Positions 55,790 to 64,000 of a DNA stretch of 64,000 nt are shown here, piece after piece. Location of the stretch: contig NZ_LT629796.1 of NCBI RefSeq assembly GCF_900106065.1, forward strand, positions 4,619,501-4,683,500, written 5' to 3'. The notes beneath the pieces were generated by a model that saw nothing but the letters and a program-made list of their open reading frames with translations, was not told where the DNA came from and did not search any database. Positions within the stretch are counted from its first letter, which is position 1. The number at the start of each line of letters is the position of its first letter. The DNA is from Pseudomonas mandelii. Lineage in GTDB: Bacteria; Pseudomonadota; Gammaproteobacteria; Pseudomonadales; Pseudomonadaceae. The translations under genes were made by a program, and so were the position numbers.

Positions 55790-56743
55790 TTATTCGCGTT
55801 TGCCTTCTGCTTGCAAACGCTCGGTGCTCAGACCGTGGGACAGGCTGTAAACGTAAGCGGCCAGCAGTTGCACCTTGTCGTTGCCGAGCAGTTCGTTCTG
55901 CGCCGGCATATGTCCCTGGCGGCCATGGCGGATGGTCTGCTGAAGTTGCGCCAGGCTTGTACCGTAGATGAACCCGGCCGGTTGCGTCAGGTTCGGCGCG
56001 CCCATGGCTTCAGTACCCTTGCCGTTTGCACCATGACAGGCTACGCACGTGGTGCTGAACGCTTGCTGTCCGGCTTGCAGGTCGGCGGTGTCGCCAGCCG
56101 GCAATGGCAGGCCCGCCAGTTCATGACGTACATACGCGGCCACGTTCTTCACACCGGCCTCACCGAGGATTTCCCCCCAGGCCGGCATTGCCGCCATTCG
56201 ACCGCCCATGATCGTGGTCTTGATCATCTCGGCGTCACCGCCCCAGCGCCAGGTGCTGTCGGCCAGGTTCGGGAAGCCGAAAGCGCCCTTGGCATCCGAG
56301 CCGTGGCACACCGAGCAGTTGGACGCGAACAGACGACCGCCCATTTTCAGCGCTTGCGGGTCCTTCGCCACTTCTTCAACGGGCATGGCCGCGAATTTGG
56401 CGAAGATCGGCCCAAACCTGGCGTCTGCCTTGTTCATCTCCTTTTCCCATTCGTGGACACCGGTCCAGCCGTCCTCGTAACCCGGCAGGACGCCTTTCCA
56501 GTTGCCCAGGCCCGGATAAAGAATCAGGTAGCCCACGGCAAACACCAGCGTGCCGGCGAACAGCATGAACCACCACTGCGGCAGCGGATTGTCGTACTCC
56601 TCGATGCCGTCGAAGCTGTGGCCCATGGTCTGGTCGACACTGCCCTTGGTTTCACCCTTGCGGGTGCCGACCAGCAGCCAGGTCAGGCCGATCAGGCTGC
56701 CGATAGTCAGTACGCAGATCCACGTACTCCAGAAAGTGGTCAT
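55790..56743 (-). CDS. ccoP: cbb3 oxidase subunit III CcoP (right operon)
   Basis: A 317-residue dihaem cytochrome c, clearly a paralogue of the left copy. Haem sites CSVCH and CVACH (in [11 protein letters not shown]) are intact. It overlaps ccoQ by four bases. The C-terminus ends in a basic tail different from the other copy. Confidence 0.95.
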   Translation of the reverse strand: MTTFWSTWICVLTIGSLIGLTWLLVGTRKGETKGSVDQTMGHSFDGIEEYDNPLPQWWFMLFAGTLVFAVGYLILYPGLGNWKGVLPGYEDGWTGVHEWEKEMNKADARFGPIFAKFAAMPVEEVAKDPQALKMGGRLFASNCSVCHGSDAKGAFGFPNLADSTWRWGGDAEMIKTTIMGGRMAAMPAWGEILGEAGVKNVAAYVRHELAGLPLPAGDTADLQAGQQAFSTTCVACHGANGKGTEAMGAPNLTQPAGFIYGTSLAQLQQTIRHGRQGHMPAQNELLGNDKVQLLAAYVYSLSHGLSTERLQAEGKRE

Positions 56744-56958
56744 GGCCGGGTACTCCTTGTTTCAGGTTCTTGGGTGGCGTCGTCGGCCAGGGGTTCATCG
56801 GCGAACGGCAGCAAACGCGCTTCGGCAAATTCCGGGTTGCGCTTGCTGTTGAACACCCATAGCGTCAGGCCGACGAAGGCCACGAACACCACGACCGTGC
56901 CCAGGCCGCGGATCATTCCACTGCTTATCTCGCTCACTATTTCGAAGGGCATGGTCAT
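56740..56958 (-). CDS. ccoQ: cbb3 oxidase subunit CcoQ (right operon)
   Basis: A 72-residue single-span protein ([22 protein letters not shown]). It is longer than the left copy by an N-terminal extension [14 protein letters not shown]; the start could also be the internal Met before IRGLG, which would give a size like the paralogue. It overlaps ccoP by four bases and follows ccoO after three. Confidence 0.9.
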   Translation of the reverse strand: MTMPFEIVSEISSGMIRGLGTVVVFVAFVGLTLWVFNSKRNPEFAEARLLPFADEPLADDATQEPETRSTRP

Positions 56959-56961
56959 GGC

Positions 56962-57570
56962 TCACCTCTTGCTCTTGATGGCAGTGCCGAGCACTTGCAG
57001 ATAAGAAACGAGTGCGTCCATTTCGGTCTTGCCCTTGAGGCTGGCGACCGCGCCGCTGATGTCGTCATCGCTGTATGGCACGCCGAGGGTGCGCATGGTG
57101 CGGATCTTGGTTTCGGTGTGGCTGCTGTCGACCGCTTGCGTGACCAGCCATGGGTAGCCAGGCATTTTCGACTCCGGCACCACGTTGCGCGGGTTGTACA
57201 AGTGCGCACGGTGCCAGTCATCCGAGTAGCGTGCACCGACCCGGGCCAGGTCCGGACCGGTACGCTTGGAACCCCAGAGGAACGGGTGATCCCACACGCT
57301 TTCCCCTGCCACCGAGTAGTGCCCGTAGCGTTCGGTCTCGGCACGGAACGGCCGGATCATCTGCGAGTGGCAACCGACACAGCCTTCGCGGATGTAAATG
57401 TCGCGACCTTCCAGTTGCAGGGCGGTGTAGGGCTTCATGCCTTCCACCGGTTTGTTGGTCACGTCCTGGAAGAACAGCGGGACGATCTGGGTCAGACCGC
57501 CGATGCTCACCGCCAGAACCATCAGCAGCATCAGCAAGCCGACGTTTTTCTCGATTGTTTCGTGTTTCAT
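56962..57570 (-). CDS. ccoO: cbb3 oxidase subunit II CcoO (right operon)
   Basis: A 202-residue monohaem cytochrome c of the same length as its paralogue and nearly identical in the central part around the haem motif CVGCHSQM. N-terminal membrane anchor about residues 10-33. It starts 10 bases after ccoN rather than overlapping it, a small difference from the left operon. Confidence 0.95.
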   Translation of the reverse strand: MKHETIEKNVGLLMLLMVLAVSIGGLTQIVPLFFQDVTNKPVEGMKPYTALQLEGRDIYIREGCVGCHSQMIRPFRAETERYGHYSVAGESVWDHPFLWGSKRTGPDLARVGARYSDDWHRAHLYNPRNVVPESKMPGYPWLVTQAVDSSHTETKIRTMRTLGVPYSDDDISGAVASLKGKTEMDALVSYLQVLGTAIKSKR

Positions 57571-57580
57571 GGCGGACTCC

Positions 57581-59005
57581 TCAGGCCATCTGCGCGGCAG
57601 CGGCGACTTCGGCAGGCTGCGAGGCCCGCACGGTGCGCCAGGTGTTGTAAGCCATCAGGAACATCCCGCTGAGGAAGATCGCACCGCCCACCAGTCGCAC
57701 GACGAAGCCTGGGTGGCTGGCCACCAGGGTTTCGACGAAGGAGTAGGTCAGCGTGCCGTCTTCGTTGACTGCGCGCCACATGAGGCCCTGGGCGATGCCG
57801 TTGACCCACATCGAAGCGATGTAGAGCACGGTGCCGATGGTCGCGAGCCAGAAGTGCGCATTGATCAGGCCGATGCTGTACATCTGCGGGCGACCGAAGA
57901 TTTTCGGGATCATGTGGTACAGCGCGCCGATGGAAATCATCGCCACCCAACCGAGGGCGCCGGCGTGAACGTGGCCGATGGTCCAGTCGGTGTAGTGGGA
58001 GAGCGCGTTGACCGTTTTGATGGCCATCATCGGCCCTTCAAAGGTCGACATGCCGTAGAACGCCAGGGACACGACAAGGAAGCGCAGGATCGGGTCGCTG
58101 CGCAATTTATGCCAGGCGCCCGAGAGCGTCATCATCCCGTTGATCATCCCGCCCCAGCTTGGCGCCAGCAGGATCAGCGACATCACCATGCCCAGCGACT
58201 GTGCCCAGTCTGGCAGCGCGGTGTAGTGCAAGTGGTGCGGACCGGCCCAGATGTACAGGGTGATCAGCGCCCAGAAGTGCACGATCGACAAGCGATAGGA
58301 GTACACCGGGCGCTCGGCCTGTTTCGGCACGAAGTAGTACATCATCCCGAGGAAACCGGCGGTGAGGAAAAAGCCCACGGCGTTGTGGCCGTACCACCAC
58401 TGGACCATGGCATCGGTGGCACCGGCATAGACCGAGTAGGACTTGGTGAAACTCACCGGCAGCTCAACGTTGTTGACGATGTGCAGAATCGCCACGGTGA
58501 TGATGAACGCACCGAAGAACCAGTTGCCGACGTAGATGTGCTTGGTCTTGCGCTTGGCCAGCGTACCGAAGAACACAATGGCGTAGGCGACCCAGACGAT
58601 GGTGATCAGGATGTCGATCGGCCATTCCAGCTCGGCGTATTCCTTGGAGCTGGTGTAACCCAGCGGCAGGCTGATGGCCGCCAGCAGGATCACCAGTTGC
58701 CAGCCCCAGAAGCAGAACGCGGCGATTTTCGGCGCGAACAACTGGGTCTGGCAGGTGCGTTGTACCGAATAGAACGAACTGGCGAACAGGGCGCAACCGC
58801 CGAAGGCGAAGATCACCGCGTTGGTGTGCAGAGGGCGCAACCGGCCGAAACTGGTCCACGGCAAATCGAAGTTGAGTTCAGGCCAGACCAATTGGGCTGC
58901 GAGAAAAACCCCGAGCCCCATGCCGACGATGCCCCACACCACCGTCATAATGGCGAATTGGCGGACCACCTTGTAGTTGTAGGCGGTACTGATAGAAGTG
59001 TTCAT
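57581..59005 (-). CDS. ccoN: cbb3 oxidase catalytic subunit I CcoN (right operon)
   Basis: A 474-residue haem-copper oxidase subunit with about 12 transmembrane helices, closely similar to the left copy through most of its length. Metal and haem histidines are conserved ([38 protein letters not shown]). First gene of the second ccoNOQP operon. A near-perfect Anr box lies 121 bases upstream, inside the divergent hydrolase gene. In P. aeruginosa the operon in this position is the Anr-induced one. Confidence 0.96.
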   Translation of the reverse strand: MNTSISTAYNYKVVRQFAIMTVVWGIVGMGLGVFLAAQLVWPELNFDLPWTSFGRLRPLHTNAVIFAFGGCALFASSFYSVQRTCQTQLFAPKIAAFCFWGWQLVILLAAISLPLGYTSSKEYAELEWPIDILITIVWVAYAIVFFGTLAKRKTKHIYVGNWFFGAFIITVAILHIVNNVELPVSFTKSYSVYAGATDAMVQWWYGHNAVGFFLTAGFLGMMYYFVPKQAERPVYSYRLSIVHFWALITLYIWAGPHHLHYTALPDWAQSLGMVMSLILLAPSWGGMINGMMTLSGAWHKLRSDPILRFLVVSLAFYGMSTFEGPMMAIKTVNALSHYTDWTIGHVHAGALGWVAMISIGALYHMIPKIFGRPQMYSIGLINAHFWLATIGTVLYIASMWVNGIAQGLMWRAVNEDGTLTYSFVETLVASHPGFVVRLVGGAIFLSGMFLMAYNTWRTVRASQPAEVAAAAQMA

Positions 59006-59100
59006 GGTTCCCCATCCACGGTTCAGCCGAAGTGAAGGCGTTTGCGCAAGGCAACGCTCCCTTCGCCTGGAGTTATAGGCAGACTAAAAGCGAGGCAAGC

Positions 59101-59787
59101 ATGGACAAAGAGCACAAGGCCAGTATTGACGGGGATCAATGGGCGCGGTGTGTGCGGGAACATGGATGGTTGTGGAATGAAGCGGCTGCAAATGCTTCGG
59201 CGGACCCTGTGACGCTGATTCTCGCCCATGGCGCCGGTGCGCCAATGGACAGCGTCTGGATGAACGACATGGCTGCACGCCTCGCCGATCAAGGCGTCAA
59301 CGTGTTGCGCTTCGAGTTTCCGTACATGGCGCAGCGGCGTGTCGACGGGGGCAAGCGCCCACCGAATCCGGCGCCGAAACTGCTGGAGTGCTGGCGTGAG
59401 GTGTACGCCGAGGTGCGACGCCATGTCACTGGGCGTCTGGCGATTGGCGGCAAGTCCATGGGCGGGCGGATGGCCAGTCTTTTGGCGGATGAGTTGGGGG
59501 CGGATGCGTTGGTGTGCCTGGGTTATCCGTTTTATGCGGTGGGTAAACCGGAGAAACCTCGGGTCGAGCATTTGGCCGGGCTCAAGACCCGGACGTTGAT
59601 CGTACAGGGCGAGCGCGATGCCCTGGGCAATCGCGAGGCGGTCGAAGGTTATGCGTTGGCGCCGGGCATCGAGGTGTTCTGGCTGGTGGCAGGGGATCAT
59701 GACTTGAAGCCATTGAAAGCTTCCGGGTTGACCCATGAGCAGCATTTGGCTTCGGCGGCGAGTCGGGTGGCTGCATTTCTTCAGTGA
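59101..59787 (+). CDS. Alpha/beta hydrolase family protein (TEX30/KANL3-like)
   Basis: A 228-residue hydrolase-fold protein. The oxyanion region LAHGAGAPMDS (about 41-51), nucleophile elbow GGKSMGGR with S119, and a late GDHDLKP with the probable His match the family of small esterase-like proteins once called COG3571. Cytoplasmic, substrate unknown. The ATG at 59101 has a GAGG site; a longer reading frame upstream lacks one. Codons 9-13 contain the Anr box of the divergent ccoN operon. Confidence 0.83.
   Translation: MDKEHKASIDGDQWARCVREHGWLWNEAAANASADPVTLILAHGAGAPMDSVWMNDMAARLADQGVNVLRFEFPYMAQRRVDGGKRPPNPAPKLLECWREVYAEVRRHVTGRLAIGGKSMGGRMASLLADELGADALVCLGYPFYAVGKPEKPRVEHLAGLKTRTLIVQGERDALGNREAVEGYALAPGIEVFWLVAGDHDLKPLKASGLTHEQHLASAASRVAAFLQ
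59126..59139. promoter_or_regulatory. Anr/FNR box of the right ccoNOQP operon, inside the hydrolase gene
   Basis: TTGAC-GGGG-ATCAA, one base from the consensus TTGAT-N4-ATCAA. It starts 121 bases upstream of ccoN (minus strand) and lies within codons 9-13 of the plus-strand hydrolase gene. Confidence 0.75.
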
Positions 59788-59921
59788 AAGAGGTGGTGCC
59801 CGTTTGGGCCGCTTCGCTGGCAAGCCCGCTCCCCACTTTTTATTGTGTTGTGAGTGAGATCTTCAACACCGAAAACTTATGGGGGGCGGGGTTGTGTCTG
59901 ATTATTTTGAGTGTTTAAAAG

Positions 59922-60425
59922 TCACGGAGTGCTTTCCCGTTGTGCGTCTGGCATTTGCGTTGAAGGCCGCAGTCTTTTCATGGTGAATGTGCCTTTTGGA
60001 TTCAGACGATAACCATGGCTTTTGAACAGGGCTTCGAATGTGCCTTCGACGATGTCTGTCACGGGATTGTAGTTGATAATGTTCAGCGTGGCAGAGTCTG
60101 CATCCACCGTTCGAAAGCCATTGAAGCCGGGAGGCGCTGGAATCCAGTGGCCATGGAGAAAGCTCAGCCCGTTATCTAGCGTATAGACACCTGGCAGTGC
60201 ATCGTCACCGTTGTAGGGTAGCGTCATACTGAAGACAAACGTGTTTTCCTCCGCAGCCGTACCCATTCCTCCACCAATAGACCAATAAAACTCACCGAAA
60301 AATTCACCTTGGTAAAAATCACTGAATTCTGCAGTTTTCTTGATGGTTCCGTATTTCCACTGAAAGATGTTTTCGTTTGCGATCGTTGCGCATTTTTTAG
60401 GGATAAAGGTCGCGTGGGTTGTCAT
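59922..60425 (-). CDS. Hypothetical protein, 167 aa
   Basis: A protein without signal peptide or membrane segment. It is rich in Phe, Tyr, Trp and Gly with alternating hydrophobic strands, suggesting a beta-sandwich or barrel (for example NENIFQWKYGTI, GEFYWSIGGGMGT, TFVFSMTLPYNG). I do not recognise the family. Composition is more AT-rich than its neighbours, suggesting acquisition. It has its own upstream region and lies between the hydrolase gene and aer. Confidence 0.65.
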   Translation of the reverse strand: MTTHATFIPKKCATIANENIFQWKYGTIKKTAEFSDFYQGEFFGEFYWSIGGGMGTAAEENTFVFSMTLPYNGDDALPGVYTLDNGLSFLHGHWIPAPPGFNGFRTVDADSATLNIINYNPVTDIVEGTFEALFKSHGYRLNPKGTFTMKRLRPSTQMPDAQRESTP

Positions 60426-60570
60426 GATGAAATCCTTTTACTGGTAAGAGTTCGGTAGCCATTGTCCGATGGACAAAGCGACCGTCTCCTTGATAAGCCT
60501 CCTGGGTTTTTTCGACTACTGTCAGAACTGACAGGTGCCTCCTTGAAAACATTTCACGATTTGCAAAAAT

Positions 60571-60606
60571 AAAAAAACCCGGAGGTTTTCACCGTCCGGG
60601 TTTTTG
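60571..60606 (-). terminator. Terminator of aer
   Basis: AAAACCCGGA, loop, TCCGGGTTTTT type stem, 15 bases beyond the aer stop codon; A and T runs on both sides. Confidence 0.85.
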
Positions 60607-60621
60607 TCTTTCCAGTGACTG

Positions 60622-62187
60622 TCAGCGGTTAAACCGCTCCACCAACGAATACTGGGTATTCGCCGTCTTGGTCAGCTCTTCACTCAACAGCGCCGAGTGC
60701 TGTGCCTGTTCCGACGTCTGGTCAGCCAGCTGCGAGATGTTGCTGATGTTGCGGCTGATCTCTTCAGCCACCGCACTTTGCTCTTCGGTCGCCGCCGCAA
60801 TCTGGGTGGTCATGTCGGTGATGTTGGCCACCGCTTCGCTGATCCCTACCAGCGCCTGATCCGCTTCCAGTACCCGCGCCACGCCTTCTTCAGCCTGACG
60901 ATGCCCGGCTTCCATGGTTTGCACTGCGGTGCTGGCGGTTTGTTGCAGCTTGGCGATCAGGGCGTGGATCTGTCCGGTGGATTCGCTGGTACGTTGCGCC
61001 AGTTGACGCACTTCGTCAGCCACCACGGCAAAACCCCGGCCCATCTCGCCGGCACGGGCCGCTTCGATGGCGGCGTTCAGGGCCAGCAGGTTGGTCTGGT
61101 CGGCGATGCCCTTGATGACATCGACCACGCCACCGATTTCGTCGCTGTCCTTGGCCAGCTGGGTTACGGTCATCCCGGTTTCACCGACCACCACCGACAA
61201 GCGCTGGATGGCTTCGCGGGTTTCCCCGGCGATGTCGCGACCGCGACCGGTCAGGCGATTGGCTTCCTGAGTCGCATCGGCGGTGCGCTGCACGTGGCTG
61301 GCGACTTCCTGCGTGGTGGCGGCCATCTGATTGACGGCGGTGGCCACTTGCTCGGTTTCGACGCGTTGACGTTCCAGGCCCGTGGAGCTGTTGTGGGCCA
61401 GGGTGTCGGACTGCCTGGCTTGTTCGGTCAGGTGCTCGGCGGTGTCCTGCAGGCGGGTCAGGCAGGTTTTCAGACGTGCTTCCTGGCTGAGAATCGACAT
61501 CTCCAGACGTGCCTGGGCGCCACGGCTGTCGGTGTACATCTGCGCGATCAACGGGTCGGAGGTGGTTTGCCCCGCCAGCACCAGCAAGCGCTTGAGGCCG
61601 CGCTGTTGCCAGCTCAAGCCCAGCAAGCCCAGCGGCACCGACAGGCCGGCGGCCAGGGCGAAACCCCAGTGGGAGTTGAGCGACGCACCGATCATGAAGC
61701 TCAGTTGACTGACCAGAATGAACGGCACCCAGTCCTGAAGGACCGGCAGCCATTTGTCTGTCGAAGGAATGGCCGACTTGCCCTGGTTGATGCGTTGGTA
61801 GAGCGCCTCGGCACGGCGGATCTGCTCGGCGGTGGGTTTGATCCGCACCGATTCGTAGCCGATCACCTGATTGCCTTCGAACACCGGTGTGACATAGGCG
61901 TTAACCCAGTAGTGGTCACCGGTCTTGCAGCGATTCTTGACAATGCCCATCCATGGCAAGCCTTGTTTCAGTGTGCCCCACATGTGCGCGAACACCGCCG
62001 CCGGAACGTCGGGGTGACGGACCAGGTTATGCGGCGCACGGATCAGTTCTTCACGAGAAAATCCGCTGATTTCGACGAAGGCGTCGTTGCAGTAGGTGAT
62101 CACGCCCTTGGCATCGGTGGTGGAAATCAACCGTTGCTGAGCCGGAAAGGTCCGTTCGCGTTGTGTGGTGGGCTGGTTGTTACGCAT
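60622..62187 (-). CDS. aer: Aerotaxis receptor Aer (PAS-containing chemoreceptor)
   Basis: A 521-residue methyl-accepting-type receptor. The N-terminal PAS domain (about 10-115: [26 protein letters not shown]) resembles the FAD-binding PAS of Aer and senses redox state or oxygen. A short hydrophobic region (about 150-190) anchors it, and the C-terminal signalling domain has the conserved hairpin [19 protein letters not shown] that docks CheA and CheW. There is no large periplasmic sensor domain, as expected for Aer. The ATG at 62187 is used; a TTG six codons upstream is less likely. aer beside the cco cluster and acnA is the known Pseudomonas arrangement. Confidence 0.93.
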   Translation of the reverse strand: MRNNQPTTQRERTFPAQQRLISTTDAKGVITYCNDAFVEISGFSREELIRAPHNLVRHPDVPAAVFAHMWGTLKQGLPWMGIVKNRCKTGDHYWVNAYVTPVFEGNQVIGYESVRIKPTAEQIRRAEALYQRINQGKSAIPSTDKWLPVLQDWVPFILVSQLSFMIGASLNSHWGFALAAGLSVPLGLLGLSWQQRGLKRLLVLAGQTTSDPLIAQMYTDSRGAQARLEMSILSQEARLKTCLTRLQDTAEHLTEQARQSDTLAHNSSTGLERQRVETEQVATAVNQMAATTQEVASHVQRTADATQEANRLTGRGRDIAGETREAIQRLSVVVGETGMTVTQLAKDSDEIGGVVDVIKGIADQTNLLALNAAIEAARAGEMGRGFAVVADEVRQLAQRTSESTGQIHALIAKLQQTASTAVQTMEAGHRQAEEGVARVLEADQALVGISEAVANITDMTTQIAAATEEQSAVAEEISRNISNISQLADQTSEQAQHSALLSEELTKTANTQYSLVERFNR

Positions 62188-62239
62188 GGCTTTTTCAATC
62201 CGCAAGGCTTTGAGAGGTTGTCGGCGGCGTCAGGAATTT

Positions 62240-62258
62240 ATTGAAAATATTTTTCAAT
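62240..62258. promoter_or_regulatory. Perfect AT-rich palindrome upstream of aer
   Basis: ATTGAAAA-TAT-TTTTCAAT, an 8+8 inverted repeat with a three-base centre, 53 bases upstream of the aer start. It contains TTGA and TCAA but with nine bases between, too far apart for an Anr box. It lies in the short gap between the CPBP gene and aer and could instead be a weak terminator of the former. Confidence 0.5.
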
Positions 62259-62290
62259 AATCAGTGGCGCGTCGCAAAACGGCCATTGCA

Positions 62291-63082
62291 TCAGCCGGCG
62301 AGCATCGGGTACGTGAACAGTGCGAAATGCAGCAGGTTCAAGCCGAAATGGGTGGCGATGGCCGCCCCCAATCCGCCGAAACGGTAGGCCAGACCATAGC
62401 CGACACCTGCCAGACCCGCCAGCAGCACCCATTGCCAACCCGCGCCCGCATGCGCCACGCCGAACAACAGCGAGGCGAGCAGCAATGCCAGGTTTTCACC
62501 GTAGGGCAGGTGTTTGAAGTGCCGGCTCAGCCCACCCTGGACGTAACCGCGAAACAGCGCTTCCTCGACCAGCGTCACCAGCAGCAGATTGTTCAGCACC
62601 CACAGCCCGGCTTGGTCCGGCCACTTCGGCGCCCAACTGATCATCCCCAGCAAGAGTGCGCCACCCAAGGCCAGGATGGCGCTCAGGGGCAGGGCGAGTG
62701 CGGTGGCATAAACCGAAAGGCGCAAAGAGCGCCGGCCGACAATCCACGGACACACCAGTAACAGCCAAAAGCCGATCAGGGGCTTGTCCTGATTCAGGTA
62801 CATGGTAAACGGCGCGGCATCGTCGGTGATGCGATGCGGGTCGATGCCACGACCGTTGTAGAAACCGGGCAGCCAATGCATCGCCAGGGCCACGGCGAGG
62901 ATGATGAACACGCCGTGACCGAGGAAGCGAGCGATGGGGATTTTTTGCTGACGGACCGCGAAACCAGCGACGAGCAGCAATGCGACGGAGATGCCGGCCA
63001 GCCAGCCGAGGTGGCCGTAGGTCAGGGCGAGGGTGTAGCCGAGGGAGAGAAGGGCCAGGTATGTCCATGGCAGGGCGAGCAT
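62291..63082 (-). CDS. CPBP family intramembrane metalloprotease
   Basis: A 263-residue membrane protein with about eight hydrophobic segments. The CPBP (Abi/CAAX protease-like) motifs are present: VEEALFRGYVQGG (about 174-186), FGVAHAGAGWQW and ATHFGLNLLHF near the C-terminus, supplying the Glu and His residues of the metal site. The target protein is unknown. It lies between acnA and aer on the same strand; a REP pair separates it from acnA. Confidence 0.9.
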   Translation of the reverse strand: MLALPWTYLALLSLGYTLALTYGHLGWLAGISVALLLVAGFAVRQQKIPIARFLGHGVFIILAVALAMHWLPGFYNGRGIDPHRITDDAAPFTMYLNQDKPLIGFWLLLVCPWIVGRRSLRLSVYATALALPLSAILALGGALLLGMISWAPKWPDQAGLWVLNNLLLVTLVEEALFRGYVQGGLSRHFKHLPYGENLALLLASLLFGVAHAGAGWQWVLLAGLAGVGYGLAYRFGGLGAAIATHFGLNLLHFALFTYPMLAG

Positions 63083-63111
63083 AAATTAGTCCTTTGAGGC
63101 TGAAGAGCTTT

Positions 63112-63242
63112 TGTGGCGAGGGAGCTTGCTCCCGCTGGGGTGCGAAGCAGCCCCAAACCCGGTGACCCGATACTTCAATCAGATCGCATCGGCTGTTTTA
63201 CGACTGCTTCGCAGTCGAGCGGGAGCAAGCGCCCTCGCCACA
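63112..63242. repeat. REP pair, GGGAGCTTGCTCCC type
   Basis: Inverted copies at 63112-63150 and about 63205-63242 between acnA and the CPBP gene. Confidence 0.85.
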
Positions 63243-63284
63243 AAGTGTGCACTGTTTGCGGGGCGCGATTATAAACAGGCCCAA

Positions 63285-63310
63285 ACAAAAACACCGCCCG
63301 AAGGCGGTGT
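63285..63310 (-). terminator. Terminator of acnA
   Basis: On the minus strand ACACCGCC, TTCG tetraloop, GGCGGTGT, then TTTTGTTT; 16 bases beyond the acnA stop. Confidence 0.85.
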
Positions 63311-63326
63311 CTGTGTCGGCAGGCGG

Positions 63327-64000
63327 TTACGACGCAATCAACTGCCGCAACACGTAATGCAAAATCCCCCCTGACTTGAAGTATTCCACTTCATTGAGCG
63401 TATCGATCCGGCACAGCACCTCGACTTTCTCGCGGCTGCCGTTCTCGCGGGTGATGATGAGTGTCAGGTTCATCCGCGGCGTCAACTCGACGCCGGTCAA
63501 CCCAAGGATATCCAGCGTCTCCTTGCCGGTCAGGTTCAGGCTCTTGCGGTTCTGATCCAGCTTGAACTGCAACGGCAGCACGCCCATGCCCACCAGGTTG
63601 GAACGGTGAATCCGCTCGAAGCTTTCGGCGATGACCGCTTTCACGCCCAGCAGATTAGTGCCCTTGGCCGCCCAGTCGCGGCTCGAACCGGTGCCGTATT
63701 CTTGCCCTGCGATCACCACCAGCGGCGTGCCCGACGCTTGATAGCGCATGGCCGCGTCGTAGATCGGCATCCTTTCCCCTGTGGGGATGTAGATCGTGTT
63801 GCCGCCTTCTTCACCGCTGAGCATTTCGTTGCGAATGCGGATGTTGGCGAAAGTGCCGCGCATCATCACTTCGTGATTGCCGCGACGGGAACCATAGGAG
63901 TTGAAGTCCCGCGGCTCCACGCCTTTATCGCGCAGGTATTGACCGGCCGGACTGTCCGCCTTGATGTTGCCGGCGGGGGAGATGTGGTCGGTGGTCACCG
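63327..64000 (-). CDS. acnA: Aconitate hydratase AcnA, 3' part only
   Basis: The C-terminal 224 residues of a monomeric aconitase, which normally has about 890-915; the 5' end lies beyond the right edge. The swivel domain starts with [11 protein letters not shown] and contains [33 protein letters not shown] and [14 protein letters not shown], the active-site loops that bind citrate and isocitrate. It is a TCA-cycle enzyme. acnA next to the aer region is the usual arrangement in Pseudomonas. Confidence 0.96.
   Translation of the reverse strand, partial: VTTDHISPAGNIKADSPAGQYLRDKGVEPRDFNSYGSRRGNHEVMMRGTFANIRIRNEMLSGEEGGNTIYIPTGERMPIYDAAMRYQASGTPLVVIAGQEYGTGSSRDWAAKGTNLLGVKAVIAESFERIHRSNLVGMGVLPLQFKLDQNRKSLNLTGKETLDILGLTGVELTPRMNLTLIITRENGSREKVEVLCRIDTLNEVEYFKSGGILHYVLRQLIAS

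Noticed and set aside
60697..62244. Open frame of 515 codons on the plus strand
   Set aside because: Antisense to aer; the translation is His-, Gly- and Arg-rich without family features.

Overview
The window is a stretch of a Pseudomonas chromosome, most likely from the P. fluorescens group. The gene order xdhABC-guaD, smc-zipA-ligA, ffs, dnaX-ybaB-recR, apt, anr, hemN, ccoSIHG, two tandem ccoNOQP operons, aer and acnA is the arrangement known from this genus. The intergenic regions carry the typical fluorescens-group REP palindromes. No database search was possible; identifications rest on motifs, protein lengths, gene order and remembered families.

Region 1 (1 to about 13,990) is accessory DNA, the right-hand part of a genomic island whose left end lies outside the window. 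It starts with the 3' part of an unknown AT-rich gene, then a broken integrase remnant, a complete IS1182-family insertion sequence, and a GC-rich cassette (exported epoxide hydrolase, exported alpha/beta hydrolase, SDR oxidoreductase and a divergent TetR regulator with two matching palindromic operators). It ends with a compact AT-rich four-gene minus-strand operon: two complete tyrosine recombinases, one degenerate tyrosine-recombinase-like protein and a small accessory protein. Size, order and motifs fit the Gamma-Mobile-Trio (GMT) module (gmtY, gmtX, gmtZ plus the large VPA1269-type protein). The island end falls inside yggL, of which only the 3' part remains at 13,991-14,278.

Region 2 (14,000-31,000) is core genome: the benE transporter, a GntR regulator, a purine catabolism block (guanine deaminase and the xanthine dehydrogenase genes xdhC, xdhB, xdhA) with a divergent GntR regulator and a tandem operator candidate, then smc, zipA and ligA for chromosome organisation, division and DNA ligation.

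Region 3 (31,000-42,500) holds a zinc metallopeptidase-like gene, the 4.5S SRP RNA, an XRE regulator, a PAS-GGDEF-EAL protein, a periplasmic binding protein, dnaX-ybaB, a reductase, recR, a frameshifted acyl-CoA dehydrogenase and apt.

Region 4 (42,500-64,000) is the low-oxygen respiration block. The oxygen sensor Anr lies next to hemN (oxygen-independent haem synthesis), the cbb3 oxidase assembly genes (ccoS, ccoI, ccoH, ccoG plus a TauE/SafE-like gene) and two tandem ccoNOQP operons. Good Anr/FNR-type boxes are visible before hemN and before both ccoN genes; the box for the right-hand operon lies inside the first codons of a divergent hydrolase gene. A metallophosphoesterase gene sits between ccoG and the nearer ccoP. 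The block ends with aer (energy taxis), a CPBP protease and the 3' end of acnA.
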